A stretch of 64,000 nucleotides of DNA from assembly GCA_016648135.1 (NCBI GenBank), contig JADDOH010009935.1:1-64000 (forward strand). The letters run 5' to 3'. The notes below the pieces were generated by a model. The model did no database searches, was not told where the DNA came from, and saw only the letters and a program-made list of their open reading frames with translations. Position 1 is the stretch's first letter. Each line of letters starts with the position of its first letter. Source of the DNA: Agrypnia vestita. Lineage: Eukaryota > Arthropoda > Insecta > Trichoptera > Phryganeidae. Both the position numbers and the translations under genes were made by a program. Of this stretch, positions 50,101 to 60,829 are shown piece by piece.

Positions 50101-53100
50101 ATACATTTGAGTAAAAGTAGCTAGATGGCCCTAGGACATCATTGTAATCAAAAGATGTTCACTTACAACAGAAATAAATAGATGTCTCTAAAAATCAGAA
50201 TTTGACAATAATTCATATGTGTATATTTTTATTATTGTGATTGATTAAATGATTGGTAAAAACAGTCTACGTGAGATATATTTTAAATAATACATTTGCT
50301 CTTTATATATTTCTACATATATTATAACTCGCCCGAGATCCTGGAACAATTTGGCATTATCACTGCTAGGCCGGATCTAAGAGGGCGTAGATTGTTAGAA
50401 ACCACTAAATCCACAAAAAGTTACGTGTACAATGGCCCAAGAAATAGGATTGCCAATCTGGTGAATAGCCACTGTGTTGATATCAACTTCTTCGATGAAT
50501 CATACGTCTCATTCTCATCAGCGGCAAAAAGATTGTTATCACAGTATTAAAATTACCCTCAACCCTATATGATTATACCATGTTGTTACTATGCTAGTAT
50601 TGTTTTTTTATATATGCGCAATTTTCCTAATCCATTCATTTAAGTCTATTATTTTTGTAAAATCAATGTATATAGCCGATTGGCGTATGAATAAATAAAT
50701 AAATAAATATATATCTAAGTATACTTTGTTTTAATTTAATTAAACACTTCACACCTGAATGTCTCTGGTTGTGCAGATTTCATCACTCTACCCATCTCGG
50801 TCAATTGTGCAGAGAGTTCTTGAACGTGCGCATTAGCCTCGCTGACTTCTTTACTCATGCACGTCTGCTTTGATATCAATTCTTGGATTTGCTGACGTTG
50901 CTGAAATAAACATTATTTATTATAGATTATCACTGAAATTTTTTAATGAATTAAGAATTTTATGTATTTCTAGTTTATACCTGGTTATGTAAGGTAAAAT
51001 ATATTGTGTGGCTTATGTCAGACTACGTATTAGAGCTATAATTTAAGAGAGAATCTTTAAGTTACAAGTTTTTAAGTTATAAATCCAATGCTAATACATA
51101 TGGCCATATTCGTATGAAAATAGCAGTATTGGGATCTTAAGATTGTTATACCAACACTTAACAGTCGAGAATAAAAAAATAAATAAACGAGACGTAAGTA
51201 TATGTCAGTGTTTTGTTTCTTTCAGTTTCTACTTGAGAGAGAGAGAGCGAGAAAGAAGTACATATACATGACGGTTATCTGTTAAACGTCAAAATATAAA
51301 TACCAACTCGACGATGAAAATTTTTCCATGATCATCAGGGCGCTATAGGAGAAGGAATTAATAAGTGCATATGAAATAATATTTTTTCTTATTTCATGCA
51401 ATTTTAGTCGAAATGTGAAAATTGTGAGGTTAAATTTGCGAAAATTACTTCGGTAATCCGTTTGAAGCTGATAGATCAGGGAGCCTGTCAATCAATTCCT
51501 TTTCTAAAAACATTGCAGACATCAGACACCGTAAATAAAGGTATTTACTTTGAGAGAAGTATGCGAAAATATACAAATCTCCTTATTTGAGTACGACACC
51601 GAAGTACACCCACGTCTTGTTTATTTTATTCTCGTTTATTTTCGGAATACGGACAACATAAAGGGTATTTTGTAGCAAGTAGCAAAAACTTCAGGGGAGT
51701 CCTCCTCATTAAATTTTGTATAGAAAATATTATTTACATTCTGGGTGAAATGTCAACAGTCACAGAGATGAGAAATATCAATGTTTGCATTTTTTCAATA
51801 TTTCTGATTTATTTTATATAAAACATTTTACTACAGTAACTTATATAGAATATTTAAAATTCATTCTTCACTTTAATACAAGTCAAATAAAATTAAAAAA
51901 ACTTTACAAAAAAATATTTTAATCATTTTATTTGATTTGTATCAAAGAGAATGATGTTTTTATATTATATATAAAAATCACTTTGATGATAGTTTAATGT
52001 TGTTGTTTAACAAAAAATAAATCAGAAGTATAAAAAAAGAAATGTAAAATTTGATGTTGCTTATCTCTATAACTATTGACGTTTCACTCAAAGTGTAAAG
52101 AAGACTTTCCCAAAGTTTTTGCTACTAGACACCTGTATACACAGGGTGTACCAGAGCTAGCAGCAGAAACTAGGCCGGTAGATTCCTGCCTATGTTACGA
52201 GTCTAAAATATTCAAGCAACCATGACCTAATATGATGAAGCAAATGAATTTTTCATAATCAATATAATTTACTGTAATGATATTTCAACTTTTTGCAAAA
52301 AATAAGTCAGAAATGTAGAAAAAAAAATGCAAGCTTTGAAACTGCATATCTCCTTAACTATTGATATTAGATCATGGTTGCTTGAACATTTTAACATAGG
52401 CAGTTTCTACCGGCCTAGTTTCTATTGGTAGCTCTAGTACACCCAGTATATATATCGACATTTTAAAGTGCATATATTATACCTGTGCTGTATATGCCTT
52501 CAGATAAGTGTTTTCATGATGTAAAGTTTTCAAGACATAACTTAAAGAACTTTCTGAACCATCCATTTGTGGAACATTGTTATTTGTTTGTTTTTGGGAC
52601 TCCATTTTCTCTTTCTCTCTTGTGATATGCTGATTTTTATTACAACTAACACTTTCGCTGTGTGTTTCTTTACTCTTACATTTTACCCCAGAATTGACGT
52701 TACCTTTGAGTTTTTTTCGAGACTCAAGTAATTTTTCAAACTCATCATGTTTCATTGAGCTATCTGACATATCAACACTATCCATGTTATCAAAACTCGT
52801 TTGAATATTCTTGGAATACGATGTTTGTACAGCTTTATCTATGGTTGGGACTTTTTCTTTCAGAACAACTGATGCAGTTTCAAACTGTTTTTTTATTGTT
52901 TCTAGTTCTAGTCTCAACGTGTCGATTGCTTTCCTCTCTTTTAATAATTCCTGTTCATCCACATGGCAACTTTGTGATGCGACATCACTCGTCTCTTTGG
53001 TTATGTTTTCGGAATATTTATTTTGAAAATTGATCTCTAATTCACTGAGTCGTTTATTTAAAAGGTCTTCCTGAAACATTAAACTAATTAAAACAAGTTT

Positions 53101-56100
53101 ATCACAGGTCCAATAGTTCTATGTCCAGAAAAGATTTGGAAACAACATGGTATAACTAAAATAATTAAGGTCAGACTTGTGCAGTCTCTATTTTACTCAA
53201 TATTTCTCTATTGTGTGGAATTGTAGGCTCTAAAAGCAGAGAAAATAAGGCTGATGGTGCCTTTGAAATGTGATGTTTCCATTCTGCAGGAACAATAATC
53301 ATATGTCTAATATAAGGCATATCCTCCATTCGGCTGTATCTGAAATAAGCTTGTATAACATTGTAATGCTGCTAGTTTTGAAGTTTTAAGTTTGACAGGT
53401 TTGAAATTAATGAATTCAATCAATTAAAAAGCTCATTCTTCATAATTGTGAATAACTTAATGTTTGTTTGTCCTTGGTGCGAAGTAGACTCGAGAGTGGC
53501 TCGATGACTTGGGGGCCACATGAGAGCTAGTACTCTCTTATGGTGGAGAAAGTCCAAAATAAGTTTCTGAGATATCTTTACATGAGAGTACGGGCATGAA
53601 AATGTTTGTAATGTACATATTATGAAATAAATAAATTGAAATTGAAAATAGAGCTTTATGATTGATTGAATTCATTAATTTGAATCCTGTCAAACATAAA
53701 ATGTCAAAATTGGCAGCATTAAAATGTTACACAATAACTGTCAAGATGCAGAAATAGCAATATTGCTTATTTCGAATACGGGCTAATTTTTTAAAACATC
53801 TTGCGAGAAGAAAATGCAGTTTGGGGAAGCTTGATGTGTTGGGTCACATCTAAAGAACGGAAAGGAAGAGAAAAATCTCTAGCCATTGAACTAAGTGGAA
53901 AAAGCACCACGTACTTCTATGGTGACAATTTTAATTTTTGCAGACTGCAAAAAAAAGTGGAGGATAGTCAAGATGATTTCATGATGATCGCAATCCTCAG
54001 TCGTATTTTAATTAATTTAAAAAAATACTTACTCCATTTACGAAAGAGGTGTTACCTATTCAAAATAATATTACCTTTTCCTTAAGCTGATTAGATTGCT
54101 GTTGTACTCTGTCTAAAGCGAGCCCCAAATTATTTTGCTGATGGGTGACCAATTCAGACAAATCGCAATCTTTGCTCTGAATCATTTGTTTGTATTCATT
54201 CAGCAATTTATATCTCTCCAATTCCAATTCTCTGGCAATACTTCTTTCCATGTCTAGTTGCCTGACTTTTTGTTGCTCAGCTAATGTGATTTTCTCTAGT
54301 TCCAATTCTTTCTGCATTCTTTCTCTTGCCCGTGTTTCTGTCTTTTTAATTTTCATTCTTTCCAATTCTAGTTCTCTTTCTATTTCCCTTTCTTTGTTTT
54401 CAATGACATTTCTGCACTTTTGCCATTCTTCTCGGTGTGCAATTTCCAATTCATGGTCGAAAGCTTTTTGCATCCTTTCATGGAGCTAAGGAAAATAAGT
54501 CAATTAAAGGATATTTATTGGAAAGTATGGAAGAAAAAGAAAGGATCAATTTTACATTTTTTTTGTTACGATTTTTCTGGGATATTCTGAGATGTTTCTG
54601 GCCGATGTTTCGGATCCCATTGCAAGGTCCATCATCAGCTAATGTGATGTGATGGGCTCCTGGCCAGAAAGATCGCAGAAACACGGCAGAATATCCCAGA
54701 AAAATCAAACCATAAGATTATGAACGGCCATGAAAACATAAGAACATTATAACATAACAGCACTGATATTCATTTAGTAATTTTATGATTAAAAAGTATT
54801 TATTTTTTGTTTCTATTGTAATGTTGTAATTTCGGTGTTCAAAGCAAAATTGGTTTCCAGTATCAATTTGCAAAAAACATTACGTTAACCAGGTATACAA
54901 TCTTTCTTTGGATTGGTAGTCAATGTGTACTGAATCAAAATAGTACTGCCAGTTAGAATACAAGAAGAAATCAAAATCACATAAACAATTTACACGCTTA
55001 CGCCAAGTGGTGCCACCACAAAAGGTCCGCATGATATAAGACAACAAATAAAATTTCAAAATGTTTTTCTTAATGAAAGACCTTTAAATAAATTTAAAAA
55101 TTGATGACAGTAACAAAATCATTAACTATGCCGTTTTGCAAACTCTTAAAAAAGTAGCTAATCAAATCAATGGATGAAAACGTAAAATATGACCATTTGC
55201 GAATTCTTCCCTAGTATTTGTAATTAACCTAAGAAACAAAGGGGCCAGGATCTTCTATATGTGCTGAAGGAACAAACTGCACTTTTGTTTAGCGTAACCT
55301 AACCTGACACATATTTTTTTTCATTTGCGTAATTTTCGTCTATTGATTTGATTGGGTATATTTTTAAGAATTTGAAAGAGTGTATTAAATTATTTCATTA
55401 AAATTACCAAATTTATTAACTTATTTAAAGCTCATTCATAAAAAAAATGTTCCACGGATCTTTTGTCATACCACAAAGCCAAACTGTAAACTCCAAACAG
55501 CCACCAAATTCATGATTCAAATTCACCAAATATGAATTCGGAATTTCTCACGAAGCAAGCGACTCAATCGTTCATTATATTCATTCATATCAATATTCAT
55601 TATATTCACCTCGGCTAATACATTTTCAATCTCAACACGGCTTAGAATAGTCGATGAATCTTTAGATTTGAAATCGACATCACTCTCTTCGGGGGTACTT
55701 TTACATCCATCACTAGTACTTTGATTGAAATCAACTTCTTTTCTTTTTCTTTCCCTGAAATTCTTCCTTATTGTCCTGTTGGGTCTTCTTTTTCCTTCAT
55801 CTGTCGTACCAATTAGTGGTGTCGGTCTGTTTCCATTAATTTCGGTTGATTCGGTGATTCCATCAATATCTTGTTTATAAGATGAGCCAAATTGAGAATT
55901 TTGCGCTGTAATAATTGGAGGAGCATCTGAAAAAATGCATAAAATATTAATACGTACCAATAAATTTCCTTGAATATGAATAAAATTGATGATAAAGCGA
56001 GAATTGAGTATTAGTAAAATGATTTTTAATTTAAAGGCTGTGGAATTAAATAAAAAGATAAAGTAAATACAGAATGTACTGACTTGTTTTATTTTGTGTA

Positions 56101-59100
56101 TCTTTGTTTCTGAGAGCTGTGGGTAGCATGCGAATTAGGCAAACCAGTAGAGTGTCATGGAGAAGGTCCGACTGATAGGCAGAAAATATTATTTGTGATT
56201 CCTCCGATCCCATCGGCAGACCTTATAACAAAAATTAATGTTAGTCACGATTGTGTAATAGACAGGATCGTGCACAAAAAAAATTCTATGAGAAATGTCA
56301 AGACGTCTGTCAAATAACAATATTTCAATAATTATAGCGGAAATATTAGCATTAATTTAATATTTGTACACTTTGTATCTGCAAAAATTAGTAAATGTGC
56401 ATGAAACAAATTGATTTTTACAAACTTTAAAAATAATGTTAGTACTTATTTTACATAATAATCATCACGTGAACAATGACGAAGGGTACAATGTTATATA
56501 ATAGCGATCAAAGCTTGATTGTTATAAGTACAAATGGTAGAGCAAACCAATGTGTATCTTTGACAAAATACTTTATTTATGCAGACTATTTATATCTGCC
56601 ATGGAACCTGAGAATGAAGGAAAGGAACATGCTTGACACCTTTGAAATGTCATCTCCATTATCGAATTATGATGCTGAATAGATGTCTTCAACTTTGGCC
56701 ATTATTTTCAAAGTATTTTAAATATATCTTATTATAGAAAATATTCTTCTTCATGTAATCAAAATGATCCATCTTCAGGATGTATAAATGTACACCGATA
56801 AGAATAATAATTTCTTTAGTTCTTCTTTTATACTTTATACTTTAATACTTTAATTCTTTTTATACTTTTATTCTTTAGTTCTTCTATTATACTTTAATTT
56901 AGCTTGTAAATACTCCTCCCATAAGCTCGAGCTTTGGCTCATATTATGGGGAGTATAATGTCTGTAAAAATGTTATAATATAGAATCAACTTATTATTAA
57001 AAAACATGTATCTACTGTATAAATAAATAAAAATAATAAAAAACAAAAAAAATAACATCTCCATGTGTATATATATATATACGTACCACTCTAGTATTTT
57101 TTTTTTTTTTTTTACAGTTTTAATTTATTTTTTAAAAATATTTATTACATTAAACATATGCCAAACTGCACAGCAGTTTTACGGCATGGTACTGTATCTT
57201 ACCTAAAGCTTCTAGGATATCCCACACATCTCTTTCCTTAAATTTAATATGCTGTGGCTCCTCCTTTTCCATATCTCCACTCTCATTTGAAATCTCTTGC
57301 TGAATAAATTTTGGCAGTGAAGACAACATTGGTACTTCTGAACTGAATACCGATAAAGCATAGTGATAACCCTTAAAAATGTAAAAAAACTCTCAAAACA
57401 GTTGTAAAGTAAAAACTGCTCTCTCAATTTTTCTTGCTAAATGTTATAAACCAATAAATGCTTACTTTTTATCAATTTTTTATACTTAAACAAGAAGAAA
57501 GTAATCTGCTCCCTAAGATGTTTCTGTAAAACCTATTTTTCAATGTTGAGAGTATAATTTATTAACTGTTCGAAGAATATTTTTTGTTCTTCTGTATGAA
57601 GGCTTGAACTTTGTGGTGACATTATTACAATAAAACACAAATTACTTTGTTTTCACCACTATATTAGATTTTTTAATCTAATATAGTATAATTTATTAAC
57701 TGTTCGAAGAATATTTTTTGTTCTTCTGTATGAAGGCTTGAACATTGTGGTGACATTATTAAAATAAAACACAAATTACTTTGTTTTCACCACTATATTA
57801 GATTTTTTAATCTAATATAGTGGTGAAAACAAAGTAATTTGTGTTTTATTTTAATAATTTTTTATAAAAAGGGAATGTGGTCTGCCACAGCAAAACTACA
57901 CAAATAAATAACACAACCAGACGCATTCCTAAAATGATTGAAATAATAATGTAATTTATTGCGACACATGCTGCCTGGCGACAAATCATATTTGAGATCA
58001 CCTTGCCATGATGGAGATTAAGTAAATTATCAAATACACAAAATGAAAATATAATTCAAACCTGTGTCCAATTTTCAAAAAATTGATTTAGTCAAACTTT
58101 GCTGGGATCCTGGCGTAGCACCGTGCATTATGGTTAAGTTTAAGATGGTAAATATAATGACATGTCAAAATTATTCATGATAGTTGTGATTTTTATATTA
58201 TAACAGAATGAGATAAACCCAAAAATAAAATCAAATGTTTGACCAAACTAAAAATTATTTTCACCAACCTGTTGTAACAAGTATTCTGCTATTATAAGAT
58301 TTAAAGCTTGATACTTGGGCGATAAATTCAAATTCAACTTCTGTTCCTTGCTGACTTTGCGACCTAAAAATTGAAATAATAAAGGATAACAAAAAATTAT
58401 TTCATTTGTGCCTTCCAAAATAACAAAATTCTGCTTTCCAAAATAACAAATTTGACAATAATTTGTGCAATCAACGCGTTAGTGAAAAAACTGTTTTTTT
58501 TTATAGAAACAGTTAAAATAATATAAGTGGATCTAAGGGTCTTTCACGTACATATTGATATTATTAAAAAGCAAGAAAAATATAATAGTAATGTAGATAA
58601 ATATTTTAATTACATTTTTTTTGGGATGATATGTAGGTATTATTAGCTCAAGATCCTTTCGAAGATAAATCTAGCCATATTCTTTGAGAAATAAACTGTT
58701 GATTTTTTCAATCTAACTGAGTATTATTTTATTTAGGATTTAACTATGGAGACGACTTAGATTAGTTGCTTTCAGTTGAAGAGTGAAAAGCAGCATAAAA
58801 CCCAGAAAAAACTATATATACCGTCAAATGCACTAACTTTGCCTCAAGAGTATCTTTGCCCATAAGAGAAGATGTAATTTCAACTTGAAATATTGAAAAA
58901 AAATACTAAATATGGTAACATTATTTTACCTGTAGTAAAAAACTCAAAATAATTTTGGCAATTTAACAAATTTAGGTATTCTGTTCCTAATGTGAGTCAG
59001 TTGCCTGATAAGCTTATACAAATAGGGTTTTGTGGTGCGAAAAAGACGGAGATGGCTTGGTAACATTGCTCAATCATATTTTGGCTTATGTAGTGTTAAT

Positions 59101-60118
59101 CTAATTTCCTTATTTATTGACATCTTTGTTTTTTCTCAGATAATTACAATAGCTATTAATTAATACCGTATGAGGTATATTTCGACGGAAAAAAGAAATG
59201 GAAGGAAGTGTGCTAAAATTGCAAGTAATTTTGATCACTTGAAAATTTTAGATTTTTGACTGTCTTTTTCCTGTTTTTATTTTCAAAAATACGATTTGCT
59301 ATAATATTAGTGTTCTTGTCATTTATAAAGTATATCCTTCCCATATATTTTTTTCGAGAAATATTAAGTTTTATGAAAAAAGTAGGAAATGGAGCATTTG
59401 ACAGTGACATACATAAATGTATAAATTTTAATCATTCGAAGAATATTTTTTTAAATAAAACACAAATCACTTTGTTTTCACCATTTTACTAGTATAAAAT
59501 CTACATGTTTCGAGAACAATAAACAAATAATCTGGAAGCAGAGAACATTGTTCTCGAAACATGTAGAAAAAATATTCTTCAAACAATTAATATTTTTTCT
59601 TCTGAATGAAGGTTTGAACTTTGTGGTGACATGATTATTAAAATAAAACACAAATCACTTTGTTTTCACTACTTTATTAGATATAAAATCTACATGTTTC
59701 TAGAACTTCTGCGGTACACAAACATCTCTTCTGCGGTACACAAACAATCCCGAAGAACTTTCTTTAGTACAAAAACAATCCTGAAGGAGAGAACATTGTT
59801 CTCGAAACATGTAGATTTTATATCTAATAAAGTGGTGAAAACAAAGTGATTTATGTTTTATTTTAAGTAGAATTTTTCTTTGATCAAAAGGCAATTTATC
59901 TTACAAATATATAATTATTCAATAAGATTTCTCATGTACAAACCTAATTCAGTTGCTTTTAATGCCGCAATCATCTGATGCCGCAAATGAGTCCTTAACT
60001 CTGACAATACACCGTTTTCTTCAAACCAAACATATAGTTTACTTTGAAACTCTTCCGTGGTCATATTTTTGAGTAATTTTGTAGAATTCGTTGATGTTTT
60101 GCTTTGGTTTTCAGCCAT
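42146..60118 (-). CDS. OFD1: OFD1-like centriolar protein, 13 exons
   Basis: Exons in transcript order: 60118-59944, 58363-58269, 57371-57203, 56221-56084, 55926-55610 (3' end uncertain), 54485-54075, 53070-52483, 50900-50755, 49860-49760, 49678-49567, 48767-48639, 44466-44246, 44160-42146. Joined length is 4,617 nt, 1,538 aa. Residues about 22-54 match the OFD1/FOP N-terminal block (FQSKLYVWFEENGVLSELR). Residues about 79-103 form a LisH motif across the exon 2/3 junction (LNLIIAEYLLQQ then GYHYALSVFSSEV). Exons 6-8 are coiled coil rich in E/K/Q. Exons 11-12 (VLKEARKRLKM, then LEIESDAVDRSYQEFKRR) resemble the OFD1 segment before its linker. Family knowledge: OFD1 sits at centriole distal ends and centriolar satellites and supports distal appendages and ciliogenesis. 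The protein is longer than human OFD1 (about 1,010 aa) because of the last exon. Start ATG has A at -3. Confidence 0.8.
44929..45201. repeat. 100-bp-arm hairpin with pyrimidine-rich loop
   Basis: TCGACGGCTCCTACGTATAA to CCAAGAAAG at the left is mirrored by CTTTCTTGG to GGAGCCGTCGA at the right. The loop contains an A-run and a (TTA)n(TTTC)n microsatellite. OFD1 intron 11. Confidence 0.75.
45203..45858. mobile_element. pogo-like MITE with internally repeated body
   Basis: It opens with AAACCTCGTTAATGCGAAAT and a second AACCTCGTTAATTCGAAATT about 45 bp on. A body of about 280 bp (TTTCAAGAAATCATTTTGAA, CAATATTTACTATGCTAATA) is repeated at 45590-45840. It ends TTATCGGGGTTTTTCTGTA. It abuts the preceding hairpin. 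OFD1 intron 11. Confidence 0.6.
46521..47500 (+). mobile_element. 5'-truncated LINE (I/R1/Jockey group) with RNase H and zinc knuckle, flanked by TSD
   Basis: The body (46532 to poly-A at 47472-47490) is bounded by an 11-bp direct repeat AAACACTTTCA at 46521-46531 and 47490-47500. It encodes the RNase H domain (TDGSK; E in FTAECLAI; D in ILSDSLSS; D in NEKVDSLAK) and the C-terminal cysteine/histidine cluster (CECGQEEEDLNHLFFNC). One frameshift lies between the two reading blocks, near 46750-46790, and the 5' end including the reverse transcriptase is missing, so it is dead. It sits in OFD1 intron 11, antisense to the gene. Confidence 0.9.
47762..47906. mobile_element. Palindromic 145-bp Harbinger/ISL2EU-like MITE
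   Basis: GGGCCGGTTGTTTCAAGTT and its complement AACTTGAAACAACCGGGCC (one base offset) bound a nearly full palindrome, with TAA on both sides (47759-47761, 47907-47909). OFD1 intron 11. Confidence 0.8.
48090..48505. repeat. Inverted-repeat element with central perfect 22-bp hairpin
   Basis: GTAAAGGCAGCAATATCC (48097) is mirrored by GGATATTGCTGCCTTTGC (48480). In the middle, AAAACTGAGGTGGCAATTGT and its complement (48331-48376) form a perfect hairpin with almost no loop. A related GGATATTGCTGTCTTCGC piece lies at 7458. OFD1 intron 11. Confidence 0.6.
50320..50710 (+). mobile_element. LINE 3' end with AAAT-repeat tail
   Basis: An 84-codon reading block ends at 50550 with RNRIANLVNSHCVDINFFDES and SSAAKRLLSQY. 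This resembles the C-terminal tail of non-LTR retrotransposon ORF2 proteins. A short AT-rich 3' UTR and an AATAAATAAATAAATA tail (50691-50708) follow. It lies in OFD1 intron 8, close to the exon 8 donor, in antisense orientation. No target-site duplication was found. Confidence 0.6.
51735..52446. mobile_element. Two adjacent foldback elements of the same family
   Basis: The first (about 51735-52140) has arms around TAAAACATTTTACTACAGTA. The second (52141-52446) has 50-bp-plus terminal arms opening ACAGGGTGTACCAGAGCTAG with complement at 52395-52446 (GGCCTAGTTTCT). OFD1 intron 7. Confidence 0.7.
53465..53645 (+). pseudogene. LINE reverse-transcriptase thumb-region remnant
   Basis: The + strand reads LVRSRLESGSMTWGPHES, then VEKVQNKFLRYLYMREYG. 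This is the segment after the RT domain in Jockey/CR1-type LINEs (LVRSxLEYAS..W.P, ..IERVQRxFLRF). It is followed by an AAATAAATAAATTGAAATTGAAA-like tail. It is short and decayed, in OFD1 intron 6. Confidence 0.65.
54573..54704 (-). repeat. Hairpin repeat with hammerhead-ribozyme-like core
   Basis: On the complement strand: CTGATGA (54638-54632), a 20-nt helix segment TGGACC..GGATCC (54631-54612), then GAAAC (54611-54607). This is bracketed by complementary arms (TTTCTGGCC upstream; GGCCAGAAAC downstream, extending to ATATCCCAG). That is the conserved CUGANGA - stem II - GAAA arrangement with a long stem III. Stem I is not obvious. OFD1 intron 5, sense strand. Confidence 0.5.
57552..57850. 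repeat. 134-bp tandem duplication ending in a long hairpin
   Basis: Units 57552-57685 and 57686-57819 start GTATAATTTATTAACTGTTC and differ at only a few positions. The second unit leads into a hairpin whose arms (ACACAAATTACTTTGTTTTC and complement) span about 57767-57848. It shares the GTGGTGACATTATTA block with repeats at 9055, 12150 and 59620. OFD1 intron 2. Confidence 0.8.
59430..59870 (+). repeat. Compound inverted-repeat element with two hammerhead-like modules
   Basis: CTACATGTTTCGAGAACAAT (59501) and its complement at 59545-59564 form one hairpin. A second runs from ACTTTGTTTTCACTACTTTA (about 59657) to TAAAGTGGTGAAAACAAAGT (about 59827). GAGAAC-ATT-GTTCTC followed by GAAAC occurs at 59541-59560 and 59789-59808. 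The latter is preceded by CTGAAGGA, one base longer than the hammerhead consensus. OFD1 intron 1. Confidence 0.6.
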
Positions 60119-60540
60119 ACTGTATTAAAGCGTTATGTTTGTTTATGACATTAATAATTACATACATAAATTATCTGGTTCATCAGTTCACGTCGGTTCA
60201 CATAAAGTAAAACCCAAAATAAATTTGAATATCTACAACGCCGCCTTGTTTACCAAACAACTTGTGACAGGTGTCAGATTAAGTGTTCATAAATGCACCC
60301 AATGAGATAAGTGTGGATATAATAAATAATATTTTTGTTTGCTTATTATTACCTAATGTACGTAAATAAACTATATACTACTAAATTTATTCTATGTACA
60401 CATGCAGGATTCGTATAAGATTCTATTTCAAATTTATTTACTTGTTTGGAATACATACATTAGCGCCATCTTTCTTTGACGCGTGCTCCATTTGGTGCTC
60501 CGAACGAATTTTGTGTGGACAATAAAGGTGAATTTTATTA
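60119..60540 (-). promoter_or_regulatory. Presumed OFD1 promoter region
   Basis: This is the stretch between the OFD1 start codon and the tRNA-Arg neighbourhood. It is AT-rich with no TATA box at a defined distance and no recognisable element. It is called only from position. Confidence 0.25.
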
Positions 60541-60733
60541 TACTGTTATATAAAACGTTGTTTTGTTTTTGATAACTTTTTCTAAATAAAATTGATATAA
60601 TAATAAAAGTTCGTTTAAAATACTAATGGAAAAACAAAAATTTATAGAAAATCTGCGATCGATAACGCGTGCTGCCATCTAGCCAATTTCTGGTATTTGC
60701 TCATATACGTTAGTTCTGGCGTCTCTGCCACCT

Positions 60734-60806
60734 GTCCCTGTGGCGCAGAGGATAGCGCGTTGGACTTCTAATCCAAAGGTCGTGGGTTCGATCCCCACCA
60801 GGGATG
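60734..60806 (+). tRNA. tRNA-Arg (anticodon TCT)
   Basis: The 73-nt sequence folds as a canonical cloverleaf. The acceptor stem is GTCCCTG with CAGGGAT and discriminator G, with a D-arm around GCGCAGAGGATAGCGC. The anticodon loop CTTCTAA places TCT at 60767-60769. The T-arm is GTGGG TTCGATC CCCAC. Box A (TGGCGCAGAGG) and box B (GGTTCGATCCC) are intact, and a TTTTTT Pol III stop lies just downstream (about 60817). No intron. It decodes AGA. Its start is about 615 bp from the OFD1 start codon, in divergent orientation. Confidence 0.95.
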
Positions 60807-60829
60807 CAAAGCATTAATTTTTTGTTAAA

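Noticed and set aside
53801..54085. 94-aa open frame on the + strand
   Set aside because: It lies in OFD1 intron 6 and runs into exon 6 antisense. The translation resembles nothing I know.
56476..56682. 68-aa frame in OFD1 intron 3
   Set aside because: No similarity. It is followed by a hairpin (CTCCTCCCATAA and complement) and an A-rich tail, so it may be retroelement debris, but the evidence is too thin to call.
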